Positions 51,454 through 61,547 of a DNA stretch of 64,000 nt are shown one piece after another (position 1 is the first letter of the stretch; each line of letters begins with the position of its first letter). This DNA is from an uncultured Prevotella sp. (lineage in GTDB: Bacteria; Bacteroidota; Bacteroidia; Bacteroidales; Bacteroidaceae). The stretch lies in contig CAMKRS010000006.1 in NCBI GenBank assembly GCA_946415245.1, positions 24,071 through 88,070 on the forward strand, given 5' to 3'. The notes below the pieces were generated by a model. It worked only from the letters and a program-made list of their open reading frames with translations. It was not told the DNA's origin and did no database searches. The translations under genes and the position numbers were made by a program.

Positions 51454-52713
51454 ATGGGACAAGACGAGAAGGACATTCTATTACAGAAACTTGCTGACGC
51501 TACCCGGAAATTAAACCTCTTGACAGAGCAACTGGAGATAGCAAACAGAAAGCTGAAAGAATACGAAGAGAAGGCTCTGAAGGCTGAGAAAGCCAGTCAG
51601 ATGAAATCTCTCTTCCTCGCCAACATGTCCCATGAAATCCGTACCCCTCTGAACGCTATTGAGGGTTTTACGCGCATCATTGTTGAGACCGACTCCGAAG
51701 AGGACCGTCTGAAATATTATCAGATTGTCGAAAGTAACAACCAGCGTCTGTCGAGTCTGATCAACGAAATTCTTGACCTCTCCAGAGTAGAATCGGGTGA
51801 AATTCAGATCAAAAAAGAACAGACGGATATCAACCAGTTGTGTGAGAATATCAAGCAGCTGTTCAAGTTCCGTTGTCCAGATTCTGTGAAACTGGAGTTT
51901 GAGAAGCCGTTGATGACTGCGATGATGAACACCGATGCCAATCGCTTGATACAGGTGTTCTCCAATCTCATCAGCAATGCCTTGAAGCATACAGCGATGG
52001 GCAGCATCACCTACGGATTCCGCATTCTCGACGAGATGAAGGAGATAGAATTCTTTGTGAAGGATACGGGCTCAGGCATTCCTCCAGAATTCATCGGAAG
52101 TATCTTCAACACCTATGCCTCGCAGGATGCAGAGCAGCAGAAGGGTTATGGCCTTGGTCTGGCACTCTGTAAAATCATTGTCGAAAAGCTGGGCGGAACC
52201 ATTAGCGTAGAATCTACCGTTGGTATCGGCTCTACCTTTACCTTTGTACTTCCCTTCGAAGGTACCGTTGGCGGCATCAATAAAGATCGTACCACCACAT
52301 CGACCAATGTGCGTACCATCCGTGTGAGCGCCCGTCCTGACGATATTATGAATCAGAAGACAATTCTCGTGGCTGAGGACGAAGACAGCAACTATGAACT
52401 GGTGAAAATCGTACTCCAGAAACGGTTCCGTCTGTTGCGAGCCCATAATGGCATTGAGGCCGTCAATCTGAATGAGGACGAGCATCCCGACCTGATTTTG
52501 ATGGATATCCGCATGCCTGAAATGAATGGTCTCGACGCCACACGCATCATCAAGGAAGTCAATCATAACACCCCCGTTATCGCCCTCAGCGCCTACGCTT
52601 TCGAGGAAAATATCCGTGAAGCCAAGATGGCTGGTTGCGATGAGTTTATGGCCAAACCTTTCAGAGTTGAGAATCTCGTGGATATGGTCAGGAAATACCT
52701 TGATGACGATTAA
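51454..52713 (+). CDS. Soluble hybrid histidine kinase/response regulator
   Basis: A 419-residue hybrid sensor kinase without membrane helices or a sensor domain. Residues about 8-50 are coiled coil; the phospho-acceptor is H60 in NMSHEIRTPLNAI. HATPase motifs are NLISNALKH (about 171-179), DTGSGIP (about 204-210) and GYGLGLALCK (about 231-240). A receiver domain follows with phospho-Asp D351 (LILMDIRMPEM) and Lys 401 (MAKPF). No output domain is present, so the signal must pass to a separate partner. It lies upstream of a membrane EEP-family protein. Confidence 0.93.
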   Translation: MGQDEKDILLQKLADATRKLNLLTEQLEIANRKLKEYEEKALKAEKASQMKSLFLANMSHEIRTPLNAIEGFTRIIVETDSEEDRLKYYQIVESNNQRLSSLINEILDLSRVESGEIQIKKEQTDINQLCENIKQLFKFRCPDSVKLEFEKPLMTAMMNTDANRLIQVFSNLISNALKHTAMGSITYGFRILDEMKEIEFFVKDTGSGIPPEFIGSIFNTYASQDAEQQKGYGLGLALCKIIVEKLGGTISVESTVGIGSTFTFVLPFEGTVGGINKDRTTTSTNVRTIRVSARPDDIMNQKTILVAEDEDSNYELVKIVLQKRFRLLRAHNGIEAVNLNEDEHPDLILMDIRMPEMNGLDATRIIKEVNHNTPVIALSAYAFEENIREAKMAGCDEFMAKPFRVENLVDMVRKYLDDD

Positions 52714-52745
52714 CATCTATTTGAATCAATTATTTCAAAAAACAT

Positions 52746-53807
52746 ATGGGTAAACTTGCAGTTCAGAAGTATTTCTCATTTATGATGCTCATCATCACAT
52801 TGATGATGATGATATTTACCATCGTAGGCCTTTTCGGAGGCGAAACCAACCCCTCAGGCAATATGGCACGCGCCCTTCTTGTCTATGTGCTCCCGCTTTT
52901 GATTGCCGGTAATGTGATCCTGCTGATATACTGGCTGATCCTAAGGCGCTGGCACTGGGCTCTGATGCCATTCATCACATTGCTATGCTGCATTCCTTAT
53001 ATCGGAACACTCTATCAGTTTGGAGGTATCGACGAGAATGCAGACAAACAGGCAGGTCTGAAGATTGCCACCTATAACGTAGCCAACTTTGGTCACGAGG
53101 CATCAGGTTTTATCGCTCAGGACGTCTTAGCTGAAATGAAGAAGCAGAAGGTGGATGTATTTTGCATTCAGGAGTATAGCAGTCATAGTGGCGATAAGAA
53201 CAATGAAGAGAGTTACAAGGAATATTTCCCTTATGTGGCATATGGGTGTAACGGACATATGGCCACATTCAGCCGCTATCCCATCAAGGACAGTGCTCCT
53301 ATCGAATTCCCAGCCAGCGCCAATGGTGCTATGTGGATAGACATTGATGTCAACGGACAGATGTTCCGTGTCTATAATGTGCATTTGGAGACGGCTGGAG
53401 CCCACCACGTGTATTATCGTGCCAATAAGATGGAGGAAGACGGCTATAACGTGCAAGGCAATCGTCTGATGGAGGCTATCTATGGTAGTTATACCGTTGG
53501 TATGATCAAGCGAGCAGGACAGGCAAATATCCTCGCTATGCACATGCGTGACTGCAAGCACCCCGTTATCTTAGCAGGCGACTGTGTGGATGTTCCCTAC
53601 TCCTTCGTTTACAACACGCTGAAGGGAGAACTCTCAGACGGATTTAAGGATTGCGGAAGCGGATGGATGCATACCCTTCGTGGCAAAACGCCTTTGAGAA
53701 TCGACTACATCTTCCACGATAAGAACTACGAGGGATTATCCTATTATATGAAGGAACTCAGCTATTCAGACCACTATCCCGTGTTTATGAAGATTGCGTT
53801 GAAATAA
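52746..53807 (+). CDS. Membrane-anchored endonuclease/exonuclease/phosphatase family protein
   Basis: A 353-residue protein with three N-terminal helices (about 8-30, 43-66, 71-90) followed by an EEP-family catalytic domain: KIATYNVANFG, CIQEYSS (catalytic Glu), VYNVHLE, an AGDCVDVPYSF element replacing the usual GDFND, and the final YSDHYPVFMKI (SDH motif). Members hydrolyse nucleic acids or phospholipid/inositol phosphates; many Bacteroidota copies are of unknown substrate. The missing Asn in the GDFND element is worth noting. It follows the kinase gene by 32 bp and is closed by a terminator. Confidence 0.85.
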   Translation: MGKLAVQKYFSFMMLIITLMMMIFTIVGLFGGETNPSGNMARALLVYVLPLLIAGNVILLIYWLILRRWHWALMPFITLLCCIPYIGTLYQFGGIDENADKQAGLKIATYNVANFGHEASGFIAQDVLAEMKKQKVDVFCIQEYSSHSGDKNNEESYKEYFPYVAYGCNGHMATFSRYPIKDSAPIEFPASANGAMWIDIDVNGQMFRVYNVHLETAGAHHVYYRANKMEEDGYNVQGNRLMEAIYGSYTVGMIKRAGQANILAMHMRDCKHPVILAGDCVDVPYSFVYNTLKGELSDGFKDCGSGWMHTLRGKTPLRIDYIFHDKNYEGLSYYMKELSYSDHYPVFMKIALK

Positions 53808-53812
53808 TAAAG

Positions 53813-53844
53813 ATGTCCGGCCTTGAAGGTCGGACATTTCTTTT
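53813..53844 (+). terminator. Terminator after the EEP gene
   Basis: A 10-bp stem ATGTCCGGCC / GGTCGGACAT (one wobble), loop TTGAA, followed by TTCTTTTC. Confidence 0.9.
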
Positions 53845-53851
53845 CTGAATC

Positions 53852-54313
53852 TCATACAATCTTAAATCTGACGCGGAAGGATCGTTCCTGTTCATCCCAG
53901 TTTGTGCCGAGCATCTCGAATCGCCCTATCTGAGAAGTGCTGCGGACATGTCGGCCTATACAGGGACACACATCAAAATCACCGATACGAACCAGTCGGA
54001 TCGTCTCGGAGGCATCTTCTGGCAGGCGGTCTGTAGAAACCTCATCAGGAAGATTATCACGCGTGACAAACTCAAAGGTGACAGGCAGATCCTCATCAAT
54101 CAACTCATTCATCATACGTTCGATATCCTTCTCTTCCTGACGCGAAGGCTTGTGGTCAAGATAGAAACTCATCTTGCTCTTCTTCCGCTCAATATGAGCA
54201 TTATATGACCGTTCGCAACCAAACAGACGAATCATAGTCTGGTTCAAAAGATGCTCCGCAGTATGTGCAGGTGGGAACTCTTCCTTATTATGATCATTCA
54301 GAATGGGATCCAT
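53852..54313 (-). CDS. AlaX-like tRNA-editing domain protein
   Basis: A 153-residue stand-alone domain like the second additional domain of alanyl/threonyl-tRNA synthetases. The metal-binding pairs are HTAEH near residue 17 and CxxxH in CPCIGRHV near residue 117. Such AlaX-type proteins deacylate mischarged Ser- or Gly-tRNA(Ala). The protein lacks the N-terminal beta barrel found in longer AlaX forms. It is last in a minus-strand unit with an amylase and fabD, an unusual combination. Confidence 0.78.
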   Translation of the reverse strand: MDPILNDHNKEEFPPAHTAEHLLNQTMIRLFGCERSYNAHIERKKSKMSFYLDHKPSRQEEKDIERMMNELIDEDLPVTFEFVTRDNLPDEVSTDRLPEDASETIRLVRIGDFDVCPCIGRHVRSTSQIGRFEMLGTNWDEQERSFRVRFKIV

Positions 54314-54317
54314 ATGC

Positions 54318-55973
54318 TTATGCTTTAAACTTCAAAACGACTGCACTATTGGCCTCTACATTGACAACAACGGCCTCATCGCGCTTCAGAGATAGTTTCT
54401 GCTTCTCACCGGAAATCAGATCTGTGGCCTGAGCATTCTTCTCTTTCAGATTGAGAAAATCGAAAGCATGACCAGGAATCGTTATACCAATAGCCTGATT
54501 GGATGCAGCAAAGTTGGCCACTACCAACAATACCTCTGCCCCAGCCTTACGGATAAAAGCATATTCATGGTTATACCGTCCGTTCACATACATCAGATCA
54601 AAACTAGCACCATTAATGACAGCTTTCTCCGTAGTAGCGATGTTGATAATCTTGTCATAGAGGGCTTTCAATTGTTTTTCCTCAGCAGTAAGTTTCCGCT
54701 CAGCAGCGCGAACGATGGTATCCACACTCCAATAATCGAAGATGGTTGTACGACCATCATTACCACTGAAGCCTTCCTTATCCATACCACGCTCACCATA
54801 TTCTTGTCCGAAGTAAATCATCAGCGGATTCTGCTGCAAAAGCGCTGACACCGCCAATGCTGGCACACCCTTCTGAGCATCGCCTGCAAAGAAACTGCTG
54901 GCAACACGCTGCTCATCGTGGTTCTCGAGGAAATAGAGCATGTGATCACGGATATCATCAGTAGCCTGCCAGGCACCCGTAATAGCAGAGGTCGACTGAT
55001 AGCCACGCATCACTTCACGCAGCGTGTCATACATGCCCACCTTGTCATATAGATAATCGAAACCCGCAGCCAGATAGTTGCGATACTCAGCAGGATTATA
55101 GACCTCACCAATGAAAATCATCTGCGGATAGGCAAACTTCACCTTATCCGTAGCCCACTGCCAGAAAGCGGCTGGTACCATCTCCGCCATATCACAACGG
55201 AAACCGTCAACACCCTTCTTAGCCCAGAAGAGCAGGATGTCGGTCATCTTGCTCCATGTATTGGGAATGGGGGTGAAATGACCCACACGTCCAGCATAAT
55301 AGTCAACGCCATAGTTCAGCTTCGCCGTCTCATACCAGTCGTTGATACCTGGTGCATTGTGGAAACAGTCATTGCCCGTAGCCTTCGCAGGTTCCTCGAT
55401 ATAAGGCTCATCCTCACCATGATAGAGGTCAAAGTAAGGTGTGAAACGCTGACCAGGACAGTAATAGAAATTGTTCTGAGGGTCAAAGCCCATCTGTGGA
55501 TTGTCGTCCTCACCCAGATCCTTCACCCCCTCAGGCTTACAGATGCTATGATACTGACGAGCCACATGATTAGGCACGAAATCGATAATCACCTTCATGT
55601 CAGCCTTATGTGTACGCTCAATCAGTTGTTCAAACTCCTGCATACGCATATCCACATCCGATGCCAGATCAGGATCTACGTCGTAATAGTCTGTAATGGC
55701 GTATGGAGAACCAGCCAGTCCTTTCACAATAGCAGGATGATTCTTGGGAATGCCGTATGCAGAATAATCCGTCTGAGTGGCGTGACGGATGATACCTGTG
55801 TACCAAATATGGCTCACGCCCATGTCCCTGATGTTTTTCAGGGTCGTGGGCGTGAAGTCGTTCATCTTTCCGCAGCCGTTCTCCTCTATCGTTCCACCCT
55901 CTTTGCGAGTGGTGTTGCGATTGCCGTAGAGACGGGTGAAAATCTGATAGATAACAATCTTATTCGATGCCAT
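54318..55973 (-). CDS. Cytosolic GH13 alpha-amylase family enzyme
   Basis: A 551-residue GH13 enzyme without signal peptide. The conserved regions are DFVPNHV (I), GFRCDMAEM with nucleophile Asp (II), FIGEVYN with acid/base Glu (III) and FLENHDEQR with Asp (IV). The C-terminal beta domain is present. It acts inside the cell, on imported malto-oligosaccharides or glycogen. It overlaps the end of fabD by 14 bp, showing tight co-translation, and precedes the AlaX-like gene by 4 bp. Confidence 0.93.
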   Translation of the reverse strand: MASNKIVIYQIFTRLYGNRNTTRKEGGTIEENGCGKMNDFTPTTLKNIRDMGVSHIWYTGIIRHATQTDYSAYGIPKNHPAIVKGLAGSPYAITDYYDVDPDLASDVDMRMQEFEQLIERTHKADMKVIIDFVPNHVARQYHSICKPEGVKDLGEDDNPQMGFDPQNNFYYCPGQRFTPYFDLYHGEDEPYIEEPAKATGNDCFHNAPGINDWYETAKLNYGVDYYAGRVGHFTPIPNTWSKMTDILLFWAKKGVDGFRCDMAEMVPAAFWQWATDKVKFAYPQMIFIGEVYNPAEYRNYLAAGFDYLYDKVGMYDTLREVMRGYQSTSAITGAWQATDDIRDHMLYFLENHDEQRVASSFFAGDAQKGVPALAVSALLQQNPLMIYFGQEYGERGMDKEGFSGNDGRTTIFDYWSVDTIVRAAERKLTAEEKQLKALYDKIINIATTEKAVINGASFDLMYVNGRYNHEYAFIRKAGAEVLLVVANFAASNQAIGITIPGHAFDFLNLKEKNAQATDLISGEKQKLSLKRDEAVVVNVEANSAVVLKFKA

Positions 55974-56850
55974 GAGCGGCTACTTCGTTATTAATCTTAG
56001 CAATCATACCTTGCAGAGCCTTACCTGGGCCGCACTCCGTAAAGTCGTCAGCACCATCAGCAATCATATTCTCCACGCTCTGAGCCCAACGAACTGAGCT
56101 GGTGAGCTGTGCAATCAGGTTAGCCTTGATCTCAGCAGGATCAGTATGAGGCTTACCATCTACATTCTGATAAACAGGACACTTTGGAGCCTTGATCTCC
56201 GTCTTCTCGATAGCAGCCTGAAGCTCATCCTTGGCAGGCTGCATCAAGGGAGAATGGAAAGCGCCACCTACCTTCAGGGGCAGAGCACGCTTAGCACCAG
56301 CAGCCTTCAACTGCTCGCAAGCCTCGTTGATAGCCTCGATATTACCAGAGATCACCAGCTGGCCAGGACAGTTATAGTTAGCAGGCACCACAACACCCTT
56401 GCCCATCTTGCTTACCTCAGCACAGATGTCCTCAATCTTCTCGAAAGGCAGGGCGATGATAGCAGCCATCGTAGAGGGCTGAGCCTCACAGGCCTTCTGC
56501 ATAGCCATCGCACGGGCATAGACCAGTTTCAGGCCATCCTCGAAACTAAGGGCACCAGCAGCCGTCAGGGCCGAGAACTCACCCAGAGAATGACCTGCCA
56601 CCATTTTCGGCTCAAAGGCATCACCCATGCAGAGAGCAGAAATCACACTGTGCAGAAATACAGCAGGCTGTGTCACCTTGGTCTGCTTTAGTTCCTCGTC
56701 AGTACCCTCAAACATAATATCAGTGATACGATAGCCAAGAATATCATTGGCCTTCTCAAAAAGTTCCTTAGCGAGTGGGTTGTTGTCATACAGATCCTTA
56801 CCCATACCAACAAACTGTGCTCCCTGTCCGGGAAAAACAAATGCTTTCAT
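55960..56850 (-). CDS. fabD: Malonyl-CoA:ACP transacylase
   Basis: FabD loads malonate onto acyl carrier protein in fatty acid synthesis. The 296-residue protein has FPGQGAQFVGMG at the start, the active-site GHSLGEFSAL with Ser88, QPSTMAAIIAL, and the catalytic His in GGAFHSPLM. The promoter is a minus-strand TAATTTTG at 56896-56903. No other fab genes are adjacent; the downstream partners are an amylase and an AlaX-like protein. Confidence 0.96.
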   Translation of the reverse strand: MKAFVFPGQGAQFVGMGKDLYDNNPLAKELFEKANDILGYRITDIMFEGTDEELKQTKVTQPAVFLHSVISALCMGDAFEPKMVAGHSLGEFSALTAAGALSFEDGLKLVYARAMAMQKACEAQPSTMAAIIALPFEKIEDICAEVSKMGKGVVVPANYNCPGQLVISGNIEAINEACEQLKAAGAKRALPLKVGGAFHSPLMQPAKDELQAAIEKTEIKAPKCPVYQNVDGKPHTDPAEIKANLIAQLTSSVRWAQSVENMIADGADDFTECGPGKALQGMIAKINNEVAAHGIE

Positions 56851-56895
56851 TTTTCTTTTTTACCTTTTTAATATATAATACTACCTTTCGGGGTG

Positions 56896-56985
56896 CAAAA
56901 TTACTGCTTTTTTCTGAAAGATGACCCATAAAAGATATTTTTTTCGCCAAAGAGTGCTGAATATCGGATTTTTGGTGTAATTTTG
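56896..56985. promoter_or_regulatory. Divergent fabD and thiE-like promoters
   Basis: Minus-strand TAATTTTG (56896-56903) and plus-strand TAATTTTG (56978-56985), identical -7 sequences facing apart. Confidence 0.7.
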
Positions 56986-57013
56986 CACATGAGAAAGAGT
57001 CGAGACTGAAGAA

Positions 57014-57622
57014 ATGAAGTTAATTGTAATGACAAGACCCACGTTTTTCGTGGAAGAAGACAAGATTCTTACCAACCTCTTTGACGAGGGGATGGACAAC
57101 CTGCACTTGCACAAGCCAGGTTCCTCACCCATGTACTCCGAGCGGTTGCTGACCCTCTTGGGAGAAGATATTGCCAGCAAGACGACTGTCCACAACCACT
57201 TCTATCTGAAAGAAGAATACCGTCTGCATGGCATTCACATCGACGATGCTTTTACAGAGCCCCCTACAGGCTATAAGGGCAATATGAGTCGCACCTGCCA
57301 CGCGATTTCTGAACTCAAGGATGCAAAAAAGCAGTGCAACTACGTGTTCCTACACCCCGTCTTCGATAGCCAGACCATCAAGGAAGAGAAGTCAGGCTTC
57401 ACGATGGATGAACTGAAAGAAGCCTCGCGACAGGGACTCATCGACAAAAAGGTATATGCCCTCGGTGGTATGAACCTTGACACGATTAAGGTGGTACGTG
57501 ACCTTGGATTCGGCGGTGTGGTCATCTGTGGCGACCTCTGGAACCGTTTTGACATCCATAACGAGCTCGATTACAAGGAGTTGCTACTCCACTTTGAGCG
57601 CTTAAAGAAAGCAGTAGACTAA
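57014..57622 (+). CDS. Thiamine phosphate synthase family protein
   Basis: A 202-residue TIM-barrel protein of the ThiE/TenI superfamily. Recognisable are MKLIVMTRP, the NLHLHKP barrel strand, HGIHIDDAF, the SRTCHAISEL segment (position of the pyrophosphate loop) and YALGGMNLDTIKVVRDLGFGGVVICG near the end. TenI-like members isomerise thiazole intermediates, while ThiE couples pyrimidine and thiazole. Several catalytic-loop residues differ from classical ThiE, so a TenI-like or divergent role is likely. Located 20 bp upstream of prs. Confidence 0.75.
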   Translation: MKLIVMTRPTFFVEEDKILTNLFDEGMDNLHLHKPGSSPMYSERLLTLLGEDIASKTTVHNHFYLKEEYRLHGIHIDDAFTEPPTGYKGNMSRTCHAISELKDAKKQCNYVFLHPVFDSQTIKEEKSGFTMDELKEASRQGLIDKKVYALGGMNLDTIKVVRDLGFGGVVICGDLWNRFDIHNELDYKELLLHFERLKKAVD

Positions 57623-57642
57623 TAAAACATAGAATCAGAAAA

Positions 57643-58581
57643 ATGAGCACAACAAACTCTTACATGGTTTTCTCGGGTACTGCCACGAGGTACCTCGCAG
57701 AAAAGATCTGCCAAAGTCTGGGCTGTCCTCTGGGACAACTACAAATCACCAAGTTCTCTGATGGCGAGTTTGCCGTCAGCTATGAGGAGAGTATTCGTGG
57801 CCGTGACATCTTCCTTGTGCAAAGCACCTTCCCCAACAGCGACAACCTCATGGAGTTGCTGCTAATGATTGATGCTGCCAAGAGAGCCTCTGCCCGTACC
57901 ATCAACGCAGTCATCCCCTACTTCGGTTGGGCCCGTCAGGATCGTAAGGACAAACCACGTGTCAGCATCGGAGCCAAACTGGTGGCAGATCTGCTCAGTG
58001 TAGCTGGTGTGAACCGCGTGATTACGATGGACCTGCACGCAGACCAGATTCAGGGATTCTTCAACGTTCCTGTCGACCATCTCTATGGTTCCAGCGTCAT
58101 CCTGCCCTACCTGCAGAGCCTGAAGTTGGAGGACCTCGTGATTGCCTCACCCGATGTGGGCGGATCAAAACGTGCCAACACCTATGCCAAATTCCTAGGT
58201 TGTCCTCTTGTGCTTTGCAATAAGACCCGCGCTCGTGCCAATGTGGTGGAGTCGATGCAGATTATCGGTGAGGTTGATGGTAAGAACGTTGTGATTATCG
58301 ACGATATGGTCGATACTGCAGGAACTATCACCAAGGCAGCTGACCTGATGAAGGCAGCAGGCGCCAAGACCGTACGTGCCTGCGCCAGTCATTGTGTCAT
58401 GAGTGGCCCAGCCAGTGAGCGTGTGCAGGATTCTGCCCTCGAGGAGATCGTATTTACAGACTCTATCCCCTATGCCAACCGCTGTGCCAAAGTGAAGCAG
58501 CTCTCTGTGGCCGACACCTTTGCAGAAGCCATCCGTCGTGTCATTAACAACATGAGTATCAGTGACCTATACCTCATATGA
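57643..58581 (+). CDS. prs: Ribose-phosphate pyrophosphokinase
   Basis: Prs makes PRPP from ribose 5-phosphate and ATP for nucleotide, histidine and NAD synthesis. The 312-residue protein has the ATP/Mg region MDLHADQIQGFFNVPVDHLYG, the flexible KTRARANVVE loop and the PRPP loop VVIIDDMVDTAGTITKA. All key residues are present. Its stop overlaps the start of a lipoprotein gene by 4 bp (ATGA), a coupling with no obvious functional reason. Confidence 0.97.
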   Translation: MSTTNSYMVFSGTATRYLAEKICQSLGCPLGQLQITKFSDGEFAVSYEESIRGRDIFLVQSTFPNSDNLMELLLMIDAAKRASARTINAVIPYFGWARQDRKDKPRVSIGAKLVADLLSVAGVNRVITMDLHADQIQGFFNVPVDHLYGSSVILPYLQSLKLEDLVIASPDVGGSKRANTYAKFLGCPLVLCNKTRARANVVESMQIIGEVDGKNVVIIDDMVDTAGTITKAADLMKAAGAKTVRACASHCVMSGPASERVQDSALEEIVFTDSIPYANRCAKVKQLSVADTFAEAIRRVINNMSISDLYLI

Positions 58582-58910
58582 AAAAACGAGTCTGGGGCAT
58601 TTCGTTGCTGATACTATTCACCGTTCACTGTTCACTCTTCACTTCTTGCGACAGCAAGGCACAGCAGATGCGGGAATGGCAGGCGTTGAACGACACCATT
58701 CGTGAGTGTAGTCAGAAGATTCAGAACATCGTCAACGTCATCCACCAGAACCCGTATACCACTGAGGAGACACAAAAGAATCTGCTCCACGATCTGGACA
58801 GCATTGAACAACGGATGAAACAAGCTATCCGCAACTGTGCCGAGCGCAACAAAGACAACGACCTCGGCAAATACATCCTCGAAAACTACTCTGAAGAATC
58901 TGAAGAATAA
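58578..58910 (+). CDS. Small lipoprotein whose signal core is a repeat array
   Basis: A 110-residue lipoprotein (lipobox FTSC, Cys near residue 24) followed by a helical, coiled-coil-like body (QQMREWQALNDTIRECSQKIQNIVNV) and an acidic end (YSEESEE). The hydrophobic signal core LFTVHCSLFTS is encoded by four 7-bp ATTCACC/GTTCACT/CTTCACT units (58616-58643). Start overlaps the prs stop. Function not recognised. Confidence 0.75.
   Translation: MKKRVWGISLLILFTVHCSLFTSCDSKAQQMREWQALNDTIRECSQKIQNIVNVIHQNPYTTEETQKNLLHDLDSIEQRMKQAIRNCAERNKDNDLGKYILENYSEESEE
58616..58643 (+). repeat. 7-bp array coding a lipoprotein signal core
   Basis: Units ATTCACC, GTTCACT, GTTCACT, CTTCACT, in frame with the 58578 gene. 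Same family as at 2616-2643, which codes another signal peptide. Confidence 0.85.
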
Positions 58911-58913
58911 AAA

Positions 58914-58945
58914 AATTCCTCGCTCATTCGGGCGAGGGATTCTTT
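58914..58945. terminator. Terminator between convergent genes
   Basis: A 12-bp stem with wobble pairs (AATTCCTCGCTC / GGGCGAGGGATT), loop ATTC, then CTTTATG; A-rich on the other side. Confidence 0.85.
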
Positions 58946-58950
58946 ATGCA

Positions 58951-61527
58951 TTAATACAACGGAAGTTCCAACCACTTCACGTAGCAAAAGTCCTGACGAT
59001 GAGGCAGGTTCTTGTTCTTCGGATACATACGGACAGCACTCTTGTACTGTCCAGCCTGCTTGGGCGAATGAACCACCTCAAAGGTGTAGTTGTTGCCCTC
59101 ATGACCCACCATCTTCAACGGTTCGATAGAGAACACATGATCCTCGCCATTCTCATCGGTCCAGACATTAACCTTCTCCAATGCAATAGCATCATCAAGG
59201 CCCTGTTCGTTGATGACATAGCGCAGGGTGTAGTTCTCACCTGTGAGATGCAGGCCTGTTGAGGGTGCTGTGGACTCAGCACTTACCACAGAGATGGCAT
59301 CCCAACGCTCAGCAACAGTTTCCTTCCACTGGGCAATCTCCTTAGCCAGACGGTTATCGTCCTTAGAGAGTGCCTTGAAGCGCTTGGCCTCCTTCTCATA
59401 GAACTTAGAATAGTAATCGTCCAACTGACGCTTCATCGTATAGTGAGGCGCAATCGTGGCAATCGAGTTCTTGATGACCTTGATCCAACCCTTCGAGATG
59501 CCCTTCTTATCCTTGTCGTAATACAGGGGAACGATCTCGTTCTCGAGCAGATTGTAGATAGTAGCAGCATCAAGCTGATCCTGATAGCCCTGATTCTGAT
59601 AGGTACGCTTTTCGGTGAGTGCCCATCCGGCACCCTCACGATAGCCTTCCAGCCACCAACCGTCCTTCACACTGAGGTTCACGACTCCGTTCATCTCGGC
59701 CTTCTCTCCAGAGGTACCAGAAGCCTCCAACGGACGTGTAGGTGTGTTCATCCATATATCAACACCAGAAACCAGACGACGAGCCAGCAGGAAGTCGTAG
59801 TCCTCGAGGAAGATAACCTTACCCATGAACTCAGGACGCTGCGAGATCTCGAAGATCTTCTTGATCAGACCCTGACCTGCGCCATCAGCGGGGTGAGCCT
59901 TACCAGCGAAGAGGAATACCACGGGACGCTCAGGATTGTTGACAATCTTGCTAAGACGGTCAAGGTCGGTGAACAGCAGGTGAGCACGCTTGTAAGTAGC
60001 GAAGCGACGGCAGAAGCCAATCACCAAGGCATCGGGATTGAACTTGTTCATCAGGTTGACCACGCGTGAGGGATCACCCTGATTCTTCAGCCAGGTCTCG
60101 CGGAACTGCTCCTTGATATATTCGAAAAGCTTCTTCTTCAAAGCCATACGGGTAGCCCAGATCTCCTCGTCGGGACAGTTGTAGATGCCGTGCCAGATCT
60201 CCTCGTTGGACTGGTCGCTCAGGTGCTTCGAATCGAAGTACTTGGCATAGACCTTCAGCCACTCGGCAGCGCACCAGGTGGGGAAGTGTACACCATTGGT
60301 GACATAGCCTACATGGTTTTCCTCAGGATAATAGCCGCTCCAGATGGGGGCGAACATCTTCTGGCTCACCCAACCGTGAAGCTTGGACACGCCATTCACC
60401 TCCTGACAGGTGTTGCAGGCAAAGGTTGACATACAGAACTTCTCCTCGTGGTTATCGGGATTGGTACGGCCCATACCGATGAACTCGTCCCAAGAGATGC
60501 CGAGCTTCTGAGGATAGCCACCCATGTACTTGCCGAACAGGCCCTCGTCGAAGTAGTCGTGACCAGCGGGAACAGGTGTATGTACGGTATAGAGACCAGA
60601 TGCACGCACCAGCTCAAGAGCCTGGTTGAATGTCAGACCATCTTCTTCGATATAGTCGCACAAACGCTGCAAGTTGCAGAGGGCTGCATGACCCTCGTTG
60701 CAGTGATAGATATCCTTCTTGATGCCCAGCTTCTTCAGAAGCAGCATACCACCAATACCCAACAGAATCTCCTGCTTCAGACGGTTCTCCCAATCTCCAC
60801 CATAGAGGGCGTGAGTGATAGGCTTGTCAAAATCAGAGTTCATCTCATTGTCGGTATCCAGCAGATAGAGCTTCACACGACCCACATTCACACGCCATAC
60901 ATAGGCATGCACCTGATAGTTGGTATAGGGCACATCGACGACCATAGGGTTACCATCGCTGTCAAGCTGACGCTCGATAGGCAGAGAACCGAAGTTCTGA
61001 GTCTCGTAATTAGCGATCTGCTGACCGTCCATCGAGAGGCTCTGTGTAAAATAGCCGAAACGATAGAGAAAGCCGACAGCACACATATCAACGTTAGAAT
61101 CGGAAGCCTCCTTCACATAGTCGCCTGCAAGCATTCCCAAACCACCAGAATAAATCTTCAAGGCAGAGTGGATACCATACTCCATACAGAAATAGGCCAC
61201 TGACGGGCGCTTGGAGTCGGGCTTCACGTCCATGTATTTACGGAACGAATCATAAACGTTCTTCACGCGCTTCATCAACGTCTTATCCTTCAGGATCTCT
61301 TCCTTACGGGCAAAACTGAGACGCTCAAGCAGCATCACGGGGTTATGCTTTACATCATGATAAAGCTGAGGGTCAAGGTCACGGAACAAATCACGTGCCT
61401 CGAAGTTCCACACCCACCACATATTGTGGGCAATCTCGTCCAAACACTTCAGCTCCTCTGGCAGAGTGGCCTTAACGGTCAGAATCTTCCAAGAAGGAAC
61501 ATTTGTGTAATCTGCTTTAATTTTCAT
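58951..61527 (-). CDS. Alpha-glucan (glycogen) phosphorylase
   Basis: An 858-residue GT35-family phosphorylase releasing glucose 1-phosphate from glycogen. It is the short alpha-glucan phosphorylase type. Recognisable are [66 protein letters not shown] and the PLP/active-site block [19 protein letters not shown]. It is encoded 20 bp after glycogen synthase on the same strand, forming a glycogen turnover operon. Confidence 0.95.
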   Translation of the reverse strand: MKIKADYTNVPSWKILTVKATLPEELKCLDEIAHNMWWVWNFEARDLFRDLDPQLYHDVKHNPVMLLERLSFARKEEILKDKTLMKRVKNVYDSFRKYMDVKPDSKRPSVAYFCMEYGIHSALKIYSGGLGMLAGDYVKEASDSNVDMCAVGFLYRFGYFTQSLSMDGQQIANYETQNFGSLPIERQLDSDGNPMVVDVPYTNYQVHAYVWRVNVGRVKLYLLDTDNEMNSDFDKPITHALYGGDWENRLKQEILLGIGGMLLLKKLGIKKDIYHCNEGHAALCNLQRLCDYIEEDGLTFNQALELVRASGLYTVHTPVPAGHDYFDEGLFGKYMGGYPQKLGISWDEFIGMGRTNPDNHEEKFCMSTFACNTCQEVNGVSKLHGWVSQKMFAPIWSGYYPEENHVGYVTNGVHFPTWCAAEWLKVYAKYFDSKHLSDQSNEEIWHGIYNCPDEEIWATRMALKKKLFEYIKEQFRETWLKNQGDPSRVVNLMNKFNPDALVIGFCRRFATYKRAHLLFTDLDRLSKIVNNPERPVVFLFAGKAHPADGAGQGLIKKIFEISQRPEFMGKVIFLEDYDFLLARRLVSGVDIWMNTPTRPLEASGTSGEKAEMNGVVNLSVKDGWWLEGYREGAGWALTEKRTYQNQGYQDQLDAATIYNLLENEIVPLYYDKDKKGISKGWIKVIKNSIATIAPHYTMKRQLDDYYSKFYEKEAKRFKALSKDDNRLAKEIAQWKETVAERWDAISVVSAESTAPSTGLHLTGENYTLRYVINEQGLDDAIALEKVNVWTDENGEDHVFSIEPLKMVGHEGNNYTFEVVHSPKQAGQYKSAVRMYPKNKNLPHRQDFCYVKWLELPLY

Positions 61528-61547
61528 AATTTCTTGAATTAATTATA

